From Tenacibaculum sp. 190524A05c (lineage in GTDB: Bacteria; Bacteroidota; Bacteroidia; Flavobacteriales; Flavobacteriaceae), in the NCBI RefSeq assembly GCF_964036595.1, contig NZ_OZ038523.1, positions 338,501 to 402,500 on the forward strand: a DNA stretch of 64,000 bases, given 5' to 3'. The position numbers and the translations under genes were made by a program. Shown in pieces: positions 9,218 to 19,552 of this stretch. The number at the start of each line of letters is the position of its first letter. The first letter of the stretch is position 1. The notes under the pieces were generated by a model. That model was not told where the DNA came from and did not search any database. It worked only from the letters and a program-made list of their open reading frames with translations.

Positions 9218-10528
9218 ATGTCTACAACCAATAAATCTTACAAAACAGCTTTTATTTTTTTAACAACATTATTTTTCCTTTGGGGGTTTATCACTGTTTT
9301 AGTTGATAGTTTAGTACCTCGTTTGAAAGATGTTTTTGAAATGTCTTATGCAAAAACAGTTCTAGTTCAATTTGCCTTCTTTACGGCATTTTTTATAGTA
9401 TCTGTTCCAGCAGGAAAATTGTTAAGTAGAATAGGCTATAAGAAAGGAATAGTTTTAGGATTAACAATTATGGCAATTGGTTGTTTATTATTTTATCCGG
9501 CTTCATCTTACAGAAGTTTCTTAGTGTTTTTAACAGGATATTTTACCTTGGCTGGAGGAATTACAGTTTTGCAAGTTGCGGCTAATCCATATGTGGCTTT
9601 ATTAGGAAGTGAAGATGGAGCTTCTAGCCGTTTAAATTTATCACAAGCCTTTAACTCATTAGGTACAACTATTGCTCCAATTGTAGGTGCATTATTTTTG
9701 TTAAGTGATACAGTTAAAACATCTGAAGAAATAGAGCAATTATCTGAAGCAGCGAAATTAGACTATTATGCAGCTGAGGCAGCTACAGTGCAAACACCGT
9801 TTCTTTTTATAGCTGGTTTTATTGGAGTCTTAGCTTTAGTTTTTTCATTTATTAAGTTGCCAAAAGTAATGGAAGAAAGTCCAAAAGGAGGATATCTTTC
9901 ATTATTAAAGAATAAGGTAATGCTTCTAGGAGCGTTAGGAATTTTTGTTTATGTTGGAGCAGAGGTTTCTATTGGTAGTTTTTTAGTAAACTATTTTCAG
10001 GATATGGATTTGGCAGTAATCATTTCTCAAAACGAAACAATGATGAATATTGCAAACACAATTGCTAGTGTTTTTAATAAAACCTTTTCAAATTCAGATC
10101 CTAAGTCTTTGTTAGGAATATTTGTAATATTTTATTGGGGTGGAGCAATGATAGGACGATTTATAGGAGCCTATTTAACAAAAATTATTTCACCAGGAAA
10201 AGTACTTGCCATCTTTGCAATTTTAGCTGTAGTTATGATCGTGATTTCTATTGCTACAACTGGTTTAATTTCAATGTGGTCTATATTAGCAGTCGGATTA
10301 TTTAACTCTATAATGTTCCCAACAATTTTCACATTGAGTTTAGAAGGTTTAGGCGATTTAAAAGCTCAAGCTTCAGGATTATTATGTATGGCCATTGTAG
10401 GAGGTGCTATTGTGCCTTTTGTATTTGGAGGACTAATTGATAATTTCGGATTCAAAACAGCATTTATACTTACGCTTTTATGTTACGCATATATTTGGTA
10501 TTTTGGTCGAACTAAGTCACTTAAATAA
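9218..10528 (+). CDS. Sugar importer of the FHS family (FucP/NagP-like MFS)
   Basis: A 436-residue protein with about 12 membrane segments, of the fucose-glucose/galactose-proton symporter type in the inner membrane. It has an N-terminal TTLFFLWGFITVLVDSLVPR segment with the LWG and D/R residues typical of FucP-like carriers, a GYFTLAGGITVLQVAANPYV helix, and SRLNLSQAFNSLGT. Since it ends the GH92-glycosylasparaginase operon, N-acetylglucosamine (a NagP role) or mannose is the likely cargo. The substrate is inferred from context. An efficient two-way terminator follows. Confidence 0.88.
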   Translation: MSTTNKSYKTAFIFLTTLFFLWGFITVLVDSLVPRLKDVFEMSYAKTVLVQFAFFTAFFIVSVPAGKLLSRIGYKKGIVLGLTIMAIGCLLFYPASSYRSFLVFLTGYFTLAGGITVLQVAANPYVALLGSEDGASSRLNLSQAFNSLGTTIAPIVGALFLLSDTVKTSEEIEQLSEAAKLDYYAAEAATVQTPFLFIAGFIGVLALVFSFIKLPKVMEESPKGGYLSLLKNKVMLLGALGIFVYVGAEVSIGSFLVNYFQDMDLAVIISQNETMMNIANTIASVFNKTFSNSDPKSLLGIFVIFYWGGAMIGRFIGAYLTKIISPGKVLAIFAILAVVMIVISIATTGLISMWSILAVGLFNSIMFPTIFTLSLEGLGDLKAQASGLLCMAIVGGAIVPFVFGGLIDNFGFKTAFILTLLCYAYIWYFGRTKSLK

Positions 10529-10539
10529 GAATATATAAA

Positions 10540-10565
10540 AAAAGCTCGCAAATTTGCGAGCTTTT
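10540..10565. terminator. Bidirectional Rho-independent terminator
   Basis: A perfect 26-base palindrome with arms AAAAGCTCGCAAA and TTTGCGAGCTTTT lies between the convergent importer and M16 protease genes. A-runs and T-runs on both sides let it stop transcription from either direction. Confidence 0.9.
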
Positions 10566-10587
10566 CTTTTTATATAGAGATTTAATC

Positions 10588-13374
10588 TTATTTCTCTGGA
10601 TTCATAATTCCTAAGATATATCCACTAGATAGATACTTCTTAGCTAATTTTTGAATGTCTTTAGCTGTTACAGCATTTACTCTTTCTTCAAAAGTAAAGA
10701 TGTCATCTGGATTGTTTTTAGAAAAATCAATTCCTTGTAATGTATTTAACCAGAATCTGTTTTTCTTCATATCTTCTTTATGATCATTAATCATAGCTTT
10801 TTTAGCTTTCGATACATCTTCCGCAGATGGACCGTTTTTAATTAACGACTCCACTTCAGCAATTGAAATATTCTTTAATTTTTCTACATTTTCTGGAGCA
10901 CATGGGAATGAAATAGACATGCTATATCTTCCATATGGTAATTTTCTCATATTACTTCTGGCTCCAGCAGAATATACTCCACCTTCTTTTTCGCGTAATT
11001 TTTCAATTAACTTAATACTTACTACTTCTCCAATAAAATCAAAAGTTAAAGCATCTTTATCATTGTAATCAGCTTCTCCTTGGTACATAATTCTTACCAT
11101 ACTTTTAGGATCTTTTCCTTTTTCAACAACTTTCTTGTGCATTCCGGTTAATGGACGGAAAGAACTTACTTTATATGATTCATTAGAGTTTTTACCCGGT
11201 AAACTTGCAATATAAGTAGTAGCAAACTTGGTTAATTGTGCTTCGTCAATATTTCCAACAAAGTAGAAGTTGAAATCTCCAGCATCTGCAAAACGCTCTT
11301 GATATTTCTTATAAGCTAAGTTGTAATCCGCTTTCTCATATTTTTCAGGAGAAGGGAATCCAGTATAACGAGGATTTCCAGCATTAGTGAAATCACTCAT
11401 TTCTTTTTGGAAGAAGAAATTAGGATTTGCTAATAAATTTCCTAAGAAACTTTTTTGCTTATTTACATAAGAATTAAATGCCTTCTCATCTTTATTTAAC
11501 GCTGTAAAGTATAAGTGGACTAATTGGAATAATTCTTCTAGATATTTAGGAGCTGCAGATCCTGAAAATCCTTCGCTTAATCCACCGATATATGGATTAA
11601 CTCGGGCAATTTTACCAGACATCATTTTGTTCATATCATTTAATCCAAAACCATTAACACCAGCCTCTGATAATCCTCTATTCGCAAAAGATGTTGCTTG
11701 TAATTCTGCATCTGTATATAAAGAAGTACCTCCATAACTGAATGATGTAAATAAAATTTCATCATTTTTAAAGTCAGTCTTTTTGAAAGTTACTTTAGCA
11801 CCATTGCTTAACTCAAGAGTTTTTGTTCCTAGCTTTTCATTAGTTGTAACCTTTACTACTTTTCCAGGAGTTGGCATTTTAGTAATCATAGAAGCAGCAA
11901 CAACTTTGTCTTCATATGGTTTTAAATCCATCGTTTTAACGTCGTTTAACGCCTTAGTTACTTGTGCTTCTGTTACTATCTTTTTTGGTCCAGTAATTAC
12001 TACAACGCGGTTGTCATCATGTAAAAAGTTTTTAATTAAACCATTTACTTCATCAATTTTAATTGAAGGTAATAAACCTAAAGTAGCTTTATAATTCCAT
12101 TCTACACTTGGAACAGGACGGTTATTTAAAAATCCTGATACCATTCCTCTTGTGATTCTTGCTGATTCTCTTTTGTCTTTATCTTTAAATGATTTTTCAA
12201 TACGAGAAATAATATTCTTTTTAGCTCTTTCGAACTCTCCAGGTTGGAAACCATATCTCTTTACTCTTTCATTTTCTGTTAATAAAGCTTCTAATCCTTT
12301 CAATTGTCCATCTGCACTTGTACTAGCTACAGATTGAAAAGCCATTCTATCTTTAGCCCATGTTCCACCATAATAGCTGTAACCGTAAACAAAAGGGGGA
12401 TTTTCATCATTTGCTAGTTCTTCAAATCTGTTATTAATCATTTGATCAAATAAATTATTGATTAATGAATTTCTGAAGTCAGCAACAGTAGTACGAGGTT
12501 TTTTATCTTCATAATCTTTGTACATTAATTGTACTCTAGAAAATGCAGCTTCTTTATCAGCTTCAATAGCGATAAAAGTTTCTTTGTGATTTTTTAAAGT
12601 GTATTTTGGAACTTTTCTAGGGTTTGTAGCCGCAGGAATTTTTCCAAAATGATCTTTAATCTTCTTTTCAAGAGTGGCAACATCAACATCTCCAACAGCA
12701 ATTACTGCCATTAAATCTGGACGATACCAATCTTTATGAAAACGACGAATACTTTCATATTTAAAGTTTTCAATGCTTTCTTTTGTTCCAATTGGAAGTC
12801 TTTTTGCATATTTAGAACCGTAAGCAACTTTGTCTAAATAGTTTTCTAACATTCGAGAGTTTGCATCTCTACGAGAACGGAATTCTTCAAGAACAACTCC
12901 ACGTTCTTCGTCAATATCCTTGTCTAATAATGAAGCAGCATGTGCCCAGTCTTCAATAATTTGAAAACCTTTCTCTAGTTTTGCTTCATCGTCACTCGGA
13001 ATTGGTAAAATGTATACTGTTTGATCAAAACCAGTATAAGCATTTAAATGTGCACCAAATTTTACACCAATTGATTGTAAATAGTCAACTAATTCGTTTT
13101 TCTTAAAGTTTTTGGTTCCATTAAAGTTCATGTGCTCCATAAAGTGAGCTAAACCTAATTGATCTTCATCTTCAAGAACAGATCCCGCTTTAATTGCTAA
13201 ACGTAATTCAACTTTATCCGCTGGTTTAGGATTTTGCTTGATAAAGTAGGTTAAACCATTCGAAAGTACTCCTGTTTTAACGGAAGGGTCATTTGGAATG
13301 TTTTTGGTTTTTTGTGCTATCGTAACTTGAGATACGAATAGCGCGATAGTTAATAATTTTAGGATATTTTTCAT
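10588..13374 (-). CDS. M16 family zinc protease, PqqL-like, two-repeat form
   Basis: A 928-residue exported peptidase (signal peptide to about residue 20, ending in TIAQ). It has the inverted zinc motif HxxEH in HFMEHMNFNG (about 77-81), with the third ligand region in EERGVVLEEF about 75 residues on. The length matches the two-copy M16 proteins such as PqqL: the N-terminal half is catalytic, and the second half (about 500-928, with VGNIDEAQLTKF and ARSNMRKLPYGRYSMS) closes the chamber. It probably degrades peptides in the periplasm. A good Bacteroidota promoter overlaps a perfect palindrome just upstream. Confidence 0.9.
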   Translation of the reverse strand: MKNILKLLTIALFVSQVTIAQKTKNIPNDPSVKTGVLSNGLTYFIKQNPKPADKVELRLAIKAGSVLEDEDQLGLAHFMEHMNFNGTKNFKKNELVDYLQSIGVKFGAHLNAYTGFDQTVYILPIPSDDEAKLEKGFQIIEDWAHAASLLDKDIDEERGVVLEEFRSRRDANSRMLENYLDKVAYGSKYAKRLPIGTKESIENFKYESIRRFHKDWYRPDLMAVIAVGDVDVATLEKKIKDHFGKIPAATNPRKVPKYTLKNHKETFIAIEADKEAAFSRVQLMYKDYEDKKPRTTVADFRNSLINNLFDQMINNRFEELANDENPPFVYGYSYYGGTWAKDRMAFQSVASTSADGQLKGLEALLTENERVKRYGFQPGEFERAKKNIISRIEKSFKDKDKRESARITRGMVSGFLNNRPVPSVEWNYKATLGLLPSIKIDEVNGLIKNFLHDDNRVVVITGPKKIVTEAQVTKALNDVKTMDLKPYEDKVVAASMITKMPTPGKVVKVTTNEKLGTKTLELSNGAKVTFKKTDFKNDEILFTSFSYGGTSLYTDAELQATSFANRGLSEAGVNGFGLNDMNKMMSGKIARVNPYIGGLSEGFSGSAAPKYLEELFQLVHLYFTALNKDEKAFNSYVNKQKSFLGNLLANPNFFFQKEMSDFTNAGNPRYTGFPSPEKYEKADYNLAYKKYQERFADAGDFNFYFVGNIDEAQLTKFATTYIASLPGKNSNESYKVSSFRPLTGMHKKVVEKGKDPKSMVRIMYQGEADYNDKDALTFDFIGEVVSIKLIEKLREKEGGVYSAGARSNMRKLPYGRYSMSISFPCAPENVEKLKNISIAEVESLIKNGPSAEDVSKAKKAMINDHKEDMKKNRFWLNTLQGIDFSKNNPDDIFTFEERVNAVTAKDIQKLAKKYLSSGYILGIMNPEK

Positions 13375-13399
13375 AGTAAATTAAAAGTTTTAACAATGG

Positions 13400-13440
13400 C
13401 GAATATACATTGAAAGTTATTTAACAAATAACTTTCAATG
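13400..13440 (-). promoter_or_regulatory. Promoter of the M16 protease gene overlapping a perfect palindrome
   Basis: Read on the minus strand, TTTG (13428-13425) and TATATTCG (13407-13400) match the flavobacterial -33 and -7 elements (7 of 8 for the latter) with a 17-base spacer. The -33 box sits in a perfect inverted repeat with 14-base arms, CATTGAAAGTTATT (13408-13421) and AATAACTTTCAATG (13427-13440), around five bases. No T-run follows, so an operator is more likely than a terminator for the upstream arsC-like gene. The binding protein is unknown. Confidence 0.5.
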
Positions 13441-13467
13441 TTAATAAGTGTTAATGGTTCAACAATT

Positions 13468-13809
13468 TTATAAAATTGAAGTGATGTTTTCTGGAGGTCT
13501 TCCTACGATAGCCTTTGATTTATTGACTACTATAGGTCTTTCGATAAGTTTTGGATTTTCTATCATAGCGGTAATAATTTCTGAATCACTTAAGTCTTTC
13601 CCTTTATAATTTTCCTTCCAAATTTTCTCGTTTTTACGAACAAGTTCCAATGGAGAAATAGAAAGCAATTGAATTATTTCAGTTAATTCTTCTTTTGTTA
13701 ACTGGTCGTCTAAATATTTAACTACGGTAAAATCTTTACCGCTTTCTTCCAAAATGGCTAATCCTTGTCTAGATTTAGAGCATCTAGGATTATGGTATAT
13801 TTTTATCAT
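13468..13809 (-). CDS. arsC: ArsC/Spx-fold protein, YfgD-like arsenate reductase family
   Basis: A 113-residue thioredoxin-fold protein. The N-terminus IYHNPRCSKSRQ has the single active-site Cys10 of the glutaredoxin-coupled arsenate reductase family, and the C-terminal RPIVV and GRPPE segments match as well. The active-site wording (CSKSR rather than CGTSR) is that of E. coli YfgD, not of plasmid ArsC, so arsenate may not be the real substrate. No arsenic operon genes (arsB, arsR, acr3) are nearby. It follows prfB by 14 bases and is probably co-transcribed with it. Confidence 0.82.
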   Translation of the reverse strand: MIKIYHNPRCSKSRQGLAILEESGKDFTVVKYLDDQLTKEELTEIIQLLSISPLELVRKNEKIWKENYKGKDLSDSEIITAMIENPKLIERPIVVNKSKAIVGRPPENITSIL

Positions 13810-13823
13810 AATATAGTTTTAGT

Positions 13824-14918
13824 CTAATTTTCTTTTTGTCCCATCATCATTAAATATGCTTTTAAAAACGGATTTATATTTCCATCCATAACAGCATCAA
13901 CATTTCCAGTTTCGTGAGCAGTTCGCACATCCTTTACTAATTTATAAGGATGCATTACATAATTTCTAATTTGGCTTCCCCACTCATTCTTCATTTTGTT
14001 TGCTTCAATATCGGCACGAGCTGCTTGTCGTTTTTGTAGTTCTATTTCATATAATTGAGATTTCAACATTTGTAATGCTGTAGCTCTATTATCATGTTGA
14101 GATCTAGAATTAGAACACTGAATTTGAATTCCAGTAGGTTTATGGTGTAATTGAACTTTAGTTTCTACTTTATTTACATTTTGTCCACCAGCACCGCTAG
14201 ATCTTGCAGTTGTAATTTCTATATCTGCTGGGTTAATTTCAATTTCGATAGAATCATCTGCAACAGGATAAACATATACAGAAGAAAAAGAAGTGTGACG
14301 TTTTGCATTACTATCGAAAGGAGAAATTCTAACCAATCTATGTACTCCATTTTCCCCTTTTAGCCATCCGAAAGCATAGTCTCCATCCACTTCAATAGTC
14401 ACTGTTTTTATACCAGCCGTATCACCACTTTGATAGTTTAGGGTTTTTAATTTAAATCCATGTTTTTCTGCCCACATCGTGTACATACGCATTAGCATTT
14501 CAGTCCAATCACAACTTTCAGTTCCTCCGGCTCCAGCAGTAATTTGAATAACAGCACTTAAACTATCACCTTCTTCAGAAAGCATGTTTTTAAATTCAAT
14601 GTCTTCTAAAATTGTACTTGTTTTTTCAAACTGTTCAGCAATTTCTTTCTCATCTACATCACCTTCTTTGTAGAAGTCATAAAGCACATTTAAATCTTCG
14701 CTAAGCGTAACTATTTCATTATAATCATTAACCCACTTTTTCTTTAATCGTAATGATTTCATAAGCGTTTCAGCCTCCTTCGGGTTATTCCAAAAATCAG
14801 GATTAGCAGTTTTTTCTTCCTCATTCGAAATCTCTATAAGTTTTTGATCAATGTCTAAATAATCTCTAAGCTTTTCTACTCGATTTTTAATGTTTTTTAA
14901 TTGGTCGAATGTAATCAT
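13824..14918 (-). CDS. prfB: Peptide chain release factor 2
   Basis: A 364-residue RF2 that reads UGA and UAA stop codons on the ribosome. The SPF tripeptide that recognises these stops is at residues 199-201 (ISPFDS), and the GGQ motif that triggers peptide release is in GAGGQNVNK (about 244-246). The reading frame runs unbroken from ATG through LRDYLDID. The in-frame UGA and +1 slip found near codon 26 in E. coli prfB is therefore absent. A TATTTTTG box lies only six bases before the ATG, which would give an almost leaderless message. The length is normal. Confidence 0.95.
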   Translation of the reverse strand: MITFDQLKNIKNRVEKLRDYLDIDQKLIEISNEEEKTANPDFWNNPKEAETLMKSLRLKKKWVNDYNEIVTLSEDLNVLYDFYKEGDVDEKEIAEQFEKTSTILEDIEFKNMLSEEGDSLSAVIQITAGAGGTESCDWTEMLMRMYTMWAEKHGFKLKTLNYQSGDTAGIKTVTIEVDGDYAFGWLKGENGVHRLVRISPFDSNAKRHTSFSSVYVYPVADDSIEIEINPADIEITTARSSGAGGQNVNKVETKVQLHHKPTGIQIQCSNSRSQHDNRATALQMLKSQLYEIELQKRQAARADIEANKMKNEWGSQIRNYVMHPYKLVKDVRTAHETGNVDAVMDGNINPFLKAYLMMMGQKEN

Positions 14919-14988
14919 GAGAGCAAAAATAAGGTAAAAAAAAGATTTACTATTTTTATCTTTCTTTAAATCTAAACCAAAAAATTAT

Positions 14989-17364
14989 ATGAGATTTTCA
15001 CTATACATTTTATGTTGTTTTTTTTCATTTACTTCATATGCTCAATTTTTTCAAGGGAAAAAGGAAGTGAAGAAAAGTAATGGATTTATCCCATTTTACT
15101 ACAATGAAAAAACAGACGAAATCTTTTTAGAAATAGATAAATTAGATACCGAAATTTTATATGTAAATGCGTTATCAGAAGGTGTTGGGTCTAATGATAT
15201 TGGTTTAGATAGAGGTCAACTGGGTAGTGGAGTAGTCGTAAAATTTAAAAAAGCAGGAAATAAGTTGTTGTTAATACAACCTAATCAAGATTTTAGAGCA
15301 GTAACTAATAATGTAGAAGAAAAAAAATCTGTAAAAGAAGCTTTCGCAAAATCGGTATTGCATGGTTTTAAAATACTAAAAGAAAAGAATAATAAATATT
15401 TAATAAATGCTACTAATTTTCTAGTAAGAGATGCACATAAAGTAGCAGCGAGATTAGCTTCAAATAATCAGGGTAAATATCGTTTAGATAAGAGTAAAAG
15501 CGCATTTCATTTGGAAAGAACTAAAGCTTTTCCAAAGAACGTAGAATTCGACGTTATGCTAACCTTTTCTGGAAATGCAAAAGGATATAATATTAGAAGC
15601 GTTACACCAAATCCTTCTCTGGTTACAGTTCATCAACACCATTCTTTTGTTGAATTACCCGATAATAATTATAAACCACGTGTTTATGACCCTCGTTGTG
15701 GTTCATGGCAGATGACATATTTAGATTATGCAACTCCAGTAGATCAATCGATAAGAAAACGCTTTATTTATAGACACAGATTGGAAAAGAAAAATCCTAA
15801 TGCCCAAGTTAGTGAAGCAGTTGAGCCAATCATTTATTATTTGGATAGAGGAACTCCTGAACCTATTCGTTCTGCTTTGTTAGAAGGCGGTAGATGGTGG
15901 AATCAAGCTTTTACCGCTATTGGTTATAAAGATGCTTTTCAGCTGAAGATGTTGCCTAAAGATGCTGATCCTTTAGATGTGCGATATAATGTAATTCAAT
16001 GGGTACATCGTTCTACAAGGGGTTGGAGTTATGGAGGGAGTATTTCAGATCCTAGAACTGGTGAAATTTTAAAAGGTCATGTAAGTTTAGGTTCTTTACG
16101 AATTCGTCAAGATTTTTTAATTGCTCAGGCATTGCAAACACCTTATAAAAATGGTAATTCTGATGATAAATTTGCTCTTGAAATGGCTTTAGCTAGAATT
16201 CGCCAATTGTCTGCACATGAAATTGGTCATACTTTAGGTTTTGCTCATAATTTTGCCGCTAGCACAAATAACAGATCTTCAGTTATGGATTATCCTCATC
16301 CACAACTTAAAATTAAAGATGGGAAAATTGATTTTTCTAATGCTTATGACATCAAAATTGGAACTTGGGATAAAGTTACTGTTGCTTATGCGTATCAAGA
16401 TTTTCCAAATAATGAAGAGGAAGGATTAACTAATATTCTAAATGATGCTTCAAAAAAAGGATTACGATTTATTTCTGATGCAGATGCAAGACCAAAGGGA
16501 AGCGCACATGCTTATGCTCATTTATGGGATAATGGAAAAGACGCTTCTGAAGAGTTAATAAATGTGCTTAATATTAGAAGAGTGGCGATTAAAAACTTTT
16601 CAATAGATAATATTAAAACAAAGCAACCTTATTCTGTATTAGAAGATGTTTTTGTACCGCTATATTTTTTCCACAGATATCAAACGGATGCAGCTTCAAA
16701 GTTAATAGGAGGTTTAGATTATTCTTATGCTGTTAAAGGCCAAAAAGAAACTGTAGTTGAGAGAATAGAAGGAAAGACCGAAAGAAGAGCATTACAAGCA
16801 CTTTTAAAAACCATTGATGTAAAAGAAATAGCAATTCCAAAACGTTTATTAAAACTTTTTCCGCCAAGAGCATATGGATATGGAAGAACAAGAGAAAGTT
16901 TTAAAAGTAAAACAGGAGTCGCATTTGATCCTTATGGTGCGGTTCAAACTAACGTAGCATTTACATTAAGTTATCTGTTGCATCCTGAACGTGTAAATCG
17001 TGTTATTCAACATTATAGTATTGATAATACTCAGTTAAGTCTTAGTGAAATACTTAACAGTTTAATTGACGTTTCTTTAAAGAAAAATTATAAAGATTCT
17101 TATTATCAATCATTGAATACAATTGTATTGAAAGAAATTATTTTAAATTTATTTTATTTGCAGAATAGTTCAGTTTATTTCGAAGGAAAGGCAATTGTCA
17201 ATGAAAAAATTAATGACATAAAATTGTATTTAGAGAAAAATAGAAATACAATAAACAATCAATTTATAGTATTGATTAATGATTTCAATAAAAATCCTTC
17301 AAAATATAAAAAGAAACCTGAGGCATTAAAAATGCCTGATGGTTCTCCAATTGGATCAAAATAA
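14989..17364 (+). CDS. Secreted zinc-dependent metalloprotease, DUF5117/DUF5118 type
   Basis: A 791-residue protein with a signal peptide ending near SYAQ (residue 19). It has the extended zinc motif [11 protein letters not shown] (around residues 410-420), which is the HExxHxxGxxH form of the metzincin clan. Length and wording ([20 protein letters not shown] before the motif, SSVMDYPHP after it) match the large metalloproteases of Bacteroidota annotated with DUF5117, DUF5118 and DUF4953-like domains. A TATCTTTC box at 14957-14964 is a weak promoter candidate. The substrate is unknown. No sorting tail was seen at the C-terminus. Confidence 0.85.
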   Translation: MRFSLYILCCFFSFTSYAQFFQGKKEVKKSNGFIPFYYNEKTDEIFLEIDKLDTEILYVNALSEGVGSNDIGLDRGQLGSGVVVKFKKAGNKLLLIQPNQDFRAVTNNVEEKKSVKEAFAKSVLHGFKILKEKNNKYLINATNFLVRDAHKVAARLASNNQGKYRLDKSKSAFHLERTKAFPKNVEFDVMLTFSGNAKGYNIRSVTPNPSLVTVHQHHSFVELPDNNYKPRVYDPRCGSWQMTYLDYATPVDQSIRKRFIYRHRLEKKNPNAQVSEAVEPIIYYLDRGTPEPIRSALLEGGRWWNQAFTAIGYKDAFQLKMLPKDADPLDVRYNVIQWVHRSTRGWSYGGSISDPRTGEILKGHVSLGSLRIRQDFLIAQALQTPYKNGNSDDKFALEMALARIRQLSAHEIGHTLGFAHNFAASTNNRSSVMDYPHPQLKIKDGKIDFSNAYDIKIGTWDKVTVAYAYQDFPNNEEEGLTNILNDASKKGLRFISDADARPKGSAHAYAHLWDNGKDASEELINVLNIRRVAIKNFSIDNIKTKQPYSVLEDVFVPLYFFHRYQTDAASKLIGGLDYSYAVKGQKETVVERIEGKTERRALQALLKTIDVKEIAIPKRLLKLFPPRAYGYGRTRESFKSKTGVAFDPYGAVQTNVAFTLSYLLHPERVNRVIQHYSIDNTQLSLSEILNSLIDVSLKKNYKDSYYQSLNTIVLKEIILNLFYLQNSSVYFEGKAIVNEKINDIKLYLEKNRNTINNQFIVLINDFNKNPSKYKKKPEALKMPDGSPIGSK

Positions 17365-17393
17365 TTTTCTATAAACTAAAATATACTCTACGA

Positions 17394-18413
17394 ATGGAAA
17401 TAAACTTAATAAGCGATACTGTAACAAAGCCAACTGAAGGAATGCTAAAAGCAATGATGAACGCGAAGGTGGGAGATGATGTTTTTAAAGGAGATCCAAC
17501 AGTAAATTTATTACAGGAAAAAGTTGCAGATATGTTTGGGATGGAAGATGCTTTATTTTTTCCATCAGGAACAATGGCAAATCAAACCGCTATTAAGTTA
17601 CATACCCAGCCAGGAGATAAGTTGTTTTGCGATAAATGGGCTCATGTATATAATTATGAAGGAGGAGGAGCAGCTTTCAATGCTGGAGTTTCATGTAAAT
17701 TGATTGATGGTGATAGAGGAATGTTTACAGCAGATCAATTACGTTATGCAGCAGAAGGTAGATCAGATATTCATGTACCATATTCAAGGTTAGTTTGTAT
17801 TGAGAATACTACGAATAAAGGAGGAGGAGCTTGTTGGGATTTTGAAGAATTAAAAAAAGTTGAACAGGTTTCAAGAGAATTTGATTTAGCTTATCATTTA
17901 GATGGAGCAAGATTATTTAATGCTTTAGTTGCAAAGGATGAAACTCCAAAACAGTATGGCGAATTATTCGATACCATTTCAATTTGTTTATCAAAAGGAC
18001 TTGGAGCTCCAATAGGTTCAATATTAGTTGGAAGCAAAGATCATATTTCAAAAGCGCTAAGAATTAGAAAATTATTCGGAGGTGCGATGCGTCAGGTAGG
18101 ATATTTAGCAGAGGCTGCAAATTATGCTTTAGACAACCATGTAGAACGTTTAGCAGAGGATCATAAAAAGGCAAAAGAAATAGAAACTACATTAAGTGAA
18201 CTTCATTATGTAAAGAAAGTAGAGCCTGTTGAAACGAATATCGTAATCTTCTATGTAAAAGATAACTTAGATCCAATACAATTTATTGATTCAATGAAAA
18301 GTAAAGGGATTTTATTAACTCCAATGGGTGAAGGAAAAATTAGAATTGTTACCCATTTAGATTACACTGATACAATGCACGATAAACTTCTAAAAGAGTT
18401 AAGAAACTTTTAA
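17394..18413 (+). CDS. ltaE: Low-specificity L-threonine aldolase
   Basis: A 339-residue PLP enzyme of the beta-eliminating lyase family that splits threonine or allo-threonine into glycine and acetaldehyde in the cytoplasm. Landmarks are ISDTVTKPT at the N-terminus, [10 protein letters not shown] near residue 27, FPSGTMANQ near residue 57, the cofactor-binding [11 protein letters not shown], and the PLP lysine K201 in CLSKGLGAP. The wording and length match LtaE. It starts 29 bases after the metalloprotease stop. Its end overlaps the end of the convergent outer-membrane protein gene by four bases. Confidence 0.92.
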   Translation: MEINLISDTVTKPTEGMLKAMMNAKVGDDVFKGDPTVNLLQEKVADMFGMEDALFFPSGTMANQTAIKLHTQPGDKLFCDKWAHVYNYEGGGAAFNAGVSCKLIDGDRGMFTADQLRYAAEGRSDIHVPYSRLVCIENTTNKGGGACWDFEELKKVEQVSREFDLAYHLDGARLFNALVAKDETPKQYGELFDTISICLSKGLGAPIGSILVGSKDHISKALRIRKLFGGAMRQVGYLAEAANYALDNHVERLAEDHKKAKEIETTLSELHYVKKVEPVETNIVIFYVKDNLDPIQFIDSMKSKGILLTPMGEGKIRIVTHLDYTDTMHDKLLKELRNF

Positions 18414-18904
18414 AAGAACACTCGAACAATAGGAGAGAAGGCAGAACCGTAAATACTCTTATTGTTATCATATAAAACATCATAACGCATACCAATTGCA
18501 AAATTGTTGCTTATTTGGTATGCTCCTCCTAAATAAAGAGAAGGATAGTTGTAACTATCTTTAATATCACCAAAAGTACTGTTGACAAATAATTGTTCGA
18601 ATTCAGCAGAAAGCTGTATTTCATAAATTGGGTTGAAGAAACTTAATATTCCTGCACTATACACGTTTGATTTTACATCATTTCGTTTTGAGTATTGATA
18701 TCCAAGATTTACACCTAATGCTACAGACTCGTTGAATTGGTATATTGCTGTGGGTAATACAGCTATGTTAGTAGTATTATTTCCGAAGTTTAATCCAACA
18801 GCACCACCAAATCGTACATTCTCCCAAAAGCTACTTTCGTCATTTTCTTGAGAAAAACCGATGATACTAAAAGAAAGTATAGCGAGTAAAAAAAGTTTTT
18901 TCAT
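18410..18904 (-). CDS. Small outer-membrane beta-barrel protein
   Basis: A 164-residue protein with a signal peptide ([19 protein letters not shown]) followed by alternating polar and aromatic strands and a closing strand ending in VRVFF, typical of 8-stranded outer-membrane barrels of the OmpW/porin-like type in Bacteroidota. Its start overlaps the stop of the membrane protein gene by one base (TAATG). It is the third gene of a sigma factor operon and is a likely member of that regulon. No enzyme motif was seen. Confidence 0.75.
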   Translation of the reverse strand: MKKLFLLAILSFSIIGFSQENDESSFWENVRFGGAVGLNFGNNTTNIAVLPTAIYQFNESVALGVNLGYQYSKRNDVKSNVYSAGILSFFNPIYEIQLSAEFEQLFVNSTFGDIKDSYNYPSLYLGGAYQISNNFAIGMRYDVLYDNNKSIYGSAFSPIVRVFF

Positions 18905-19548
18905 TAGGCATCTAGTTTAGCTAAATCTTTATAATTCTTCTTTAATTTACGTAGTAAAATTCCGTAAAGAAGGTAATAAAAAAGTGCTAAGAATGCAAGA
19001 GTTATTGTAATTACAATAGTTTGAGAAACGATAAACATTGTAATTAATTTAGAACGATCTGTTATGTTAACTGCTTCTTCTGGCATCAACATTTCAATTC
19101 CGTTTGGCGTATTAAAGATGATAATATTGAAAATAACCATTAATAAAATTCCACCAATAATGTTATAAGCAACGTAGTATTTTACCGTTTTACGCGTTTT
19201 AATGATTTTGGTCATTAGACTTTTGGTGTTATCCGTAGTGTTAATGGATATGTAGTTTTTATAGAAAAGATAAAGGAAAACAATTACAACAAGAATATTC
19301 ACATAATATGAATAATTCAATAACGTCAACATATTCAATTCACTGTAAACATCAATATATTTTGTTTTTGAAACAAGAATATTAAGAATTGCCAGAAAAA
19401 CAAATTCTAATAATCCAATAATAAATATCCATTTTACGATTGATGATGATCGTAATTTGGTCATTCTATAAATATCAACTTTTGATACTTTTTTGTCATC
19501 CTCAGGTTGATTATCCCAAGCTTGTTTATATTTATCTAATACATCCAT
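18904..19548 (-). CDS. Four-helix membrane protein encoded next to an ECF sigma factor
   Basis: A 214-residue protein with a charged cytoplasmic N-terminus of about 34 residues (DKYKQAWDNQPEDD) followed by four membrane segments at about 35-58, 74-98, 120-143 and 168-198. It follows the sigma factor gene with a four-base gap and precedes the barrel gene with a one-base overlap. The position is that of an anti-sigma factor, and the soluble N-terminal part could hold the sigma factor. No zinc-binding anti-sigma motif is present, so that role is inferred from context only. Confidence 0.65.
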   Translation of the reverse strand: MDVLDKYKQAWDNQPEDDKKVSKVDIYRMTKLRSSSIVKWIFIIGLLEFVFLAILNILVSKTKYIDVYSELNMLTLLNYSYYVNILVVIVFLYLFYKNYISINTTDNTKSLMTKIIKTRKTVKYYVAYNIIGGILLMVIFNIIIFNTPNGIEMLMPEEAVNITDRSKLITMFIVSQTIVITITLAFLALFYYLLYGILLRKLKKNYKDLAKLDA

Positions 19549-19552
19549 ATGG

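Noticed and set aside
5274..10528. A SusC/SusD polysaccharide utilisation locus
   Set aside because: No SusC- or SusD-like gene is present near these glycosidases; the TonB receptors are more than 40 kb away and lack SusD partners.
13468..13809. Arsenic resistance function
   Set aside because: The active site reads CSKSR as in YfgD and no other arsenic gene is near, so detoxification is not supported.
14880..14931. Strong promoter for prfB (TATTTTTG at 14924-14931)
   Set aside because: Kept only as a remark: it lies six bases before the ATG and no matching -33 box was seen, so it was not listed as a feature.
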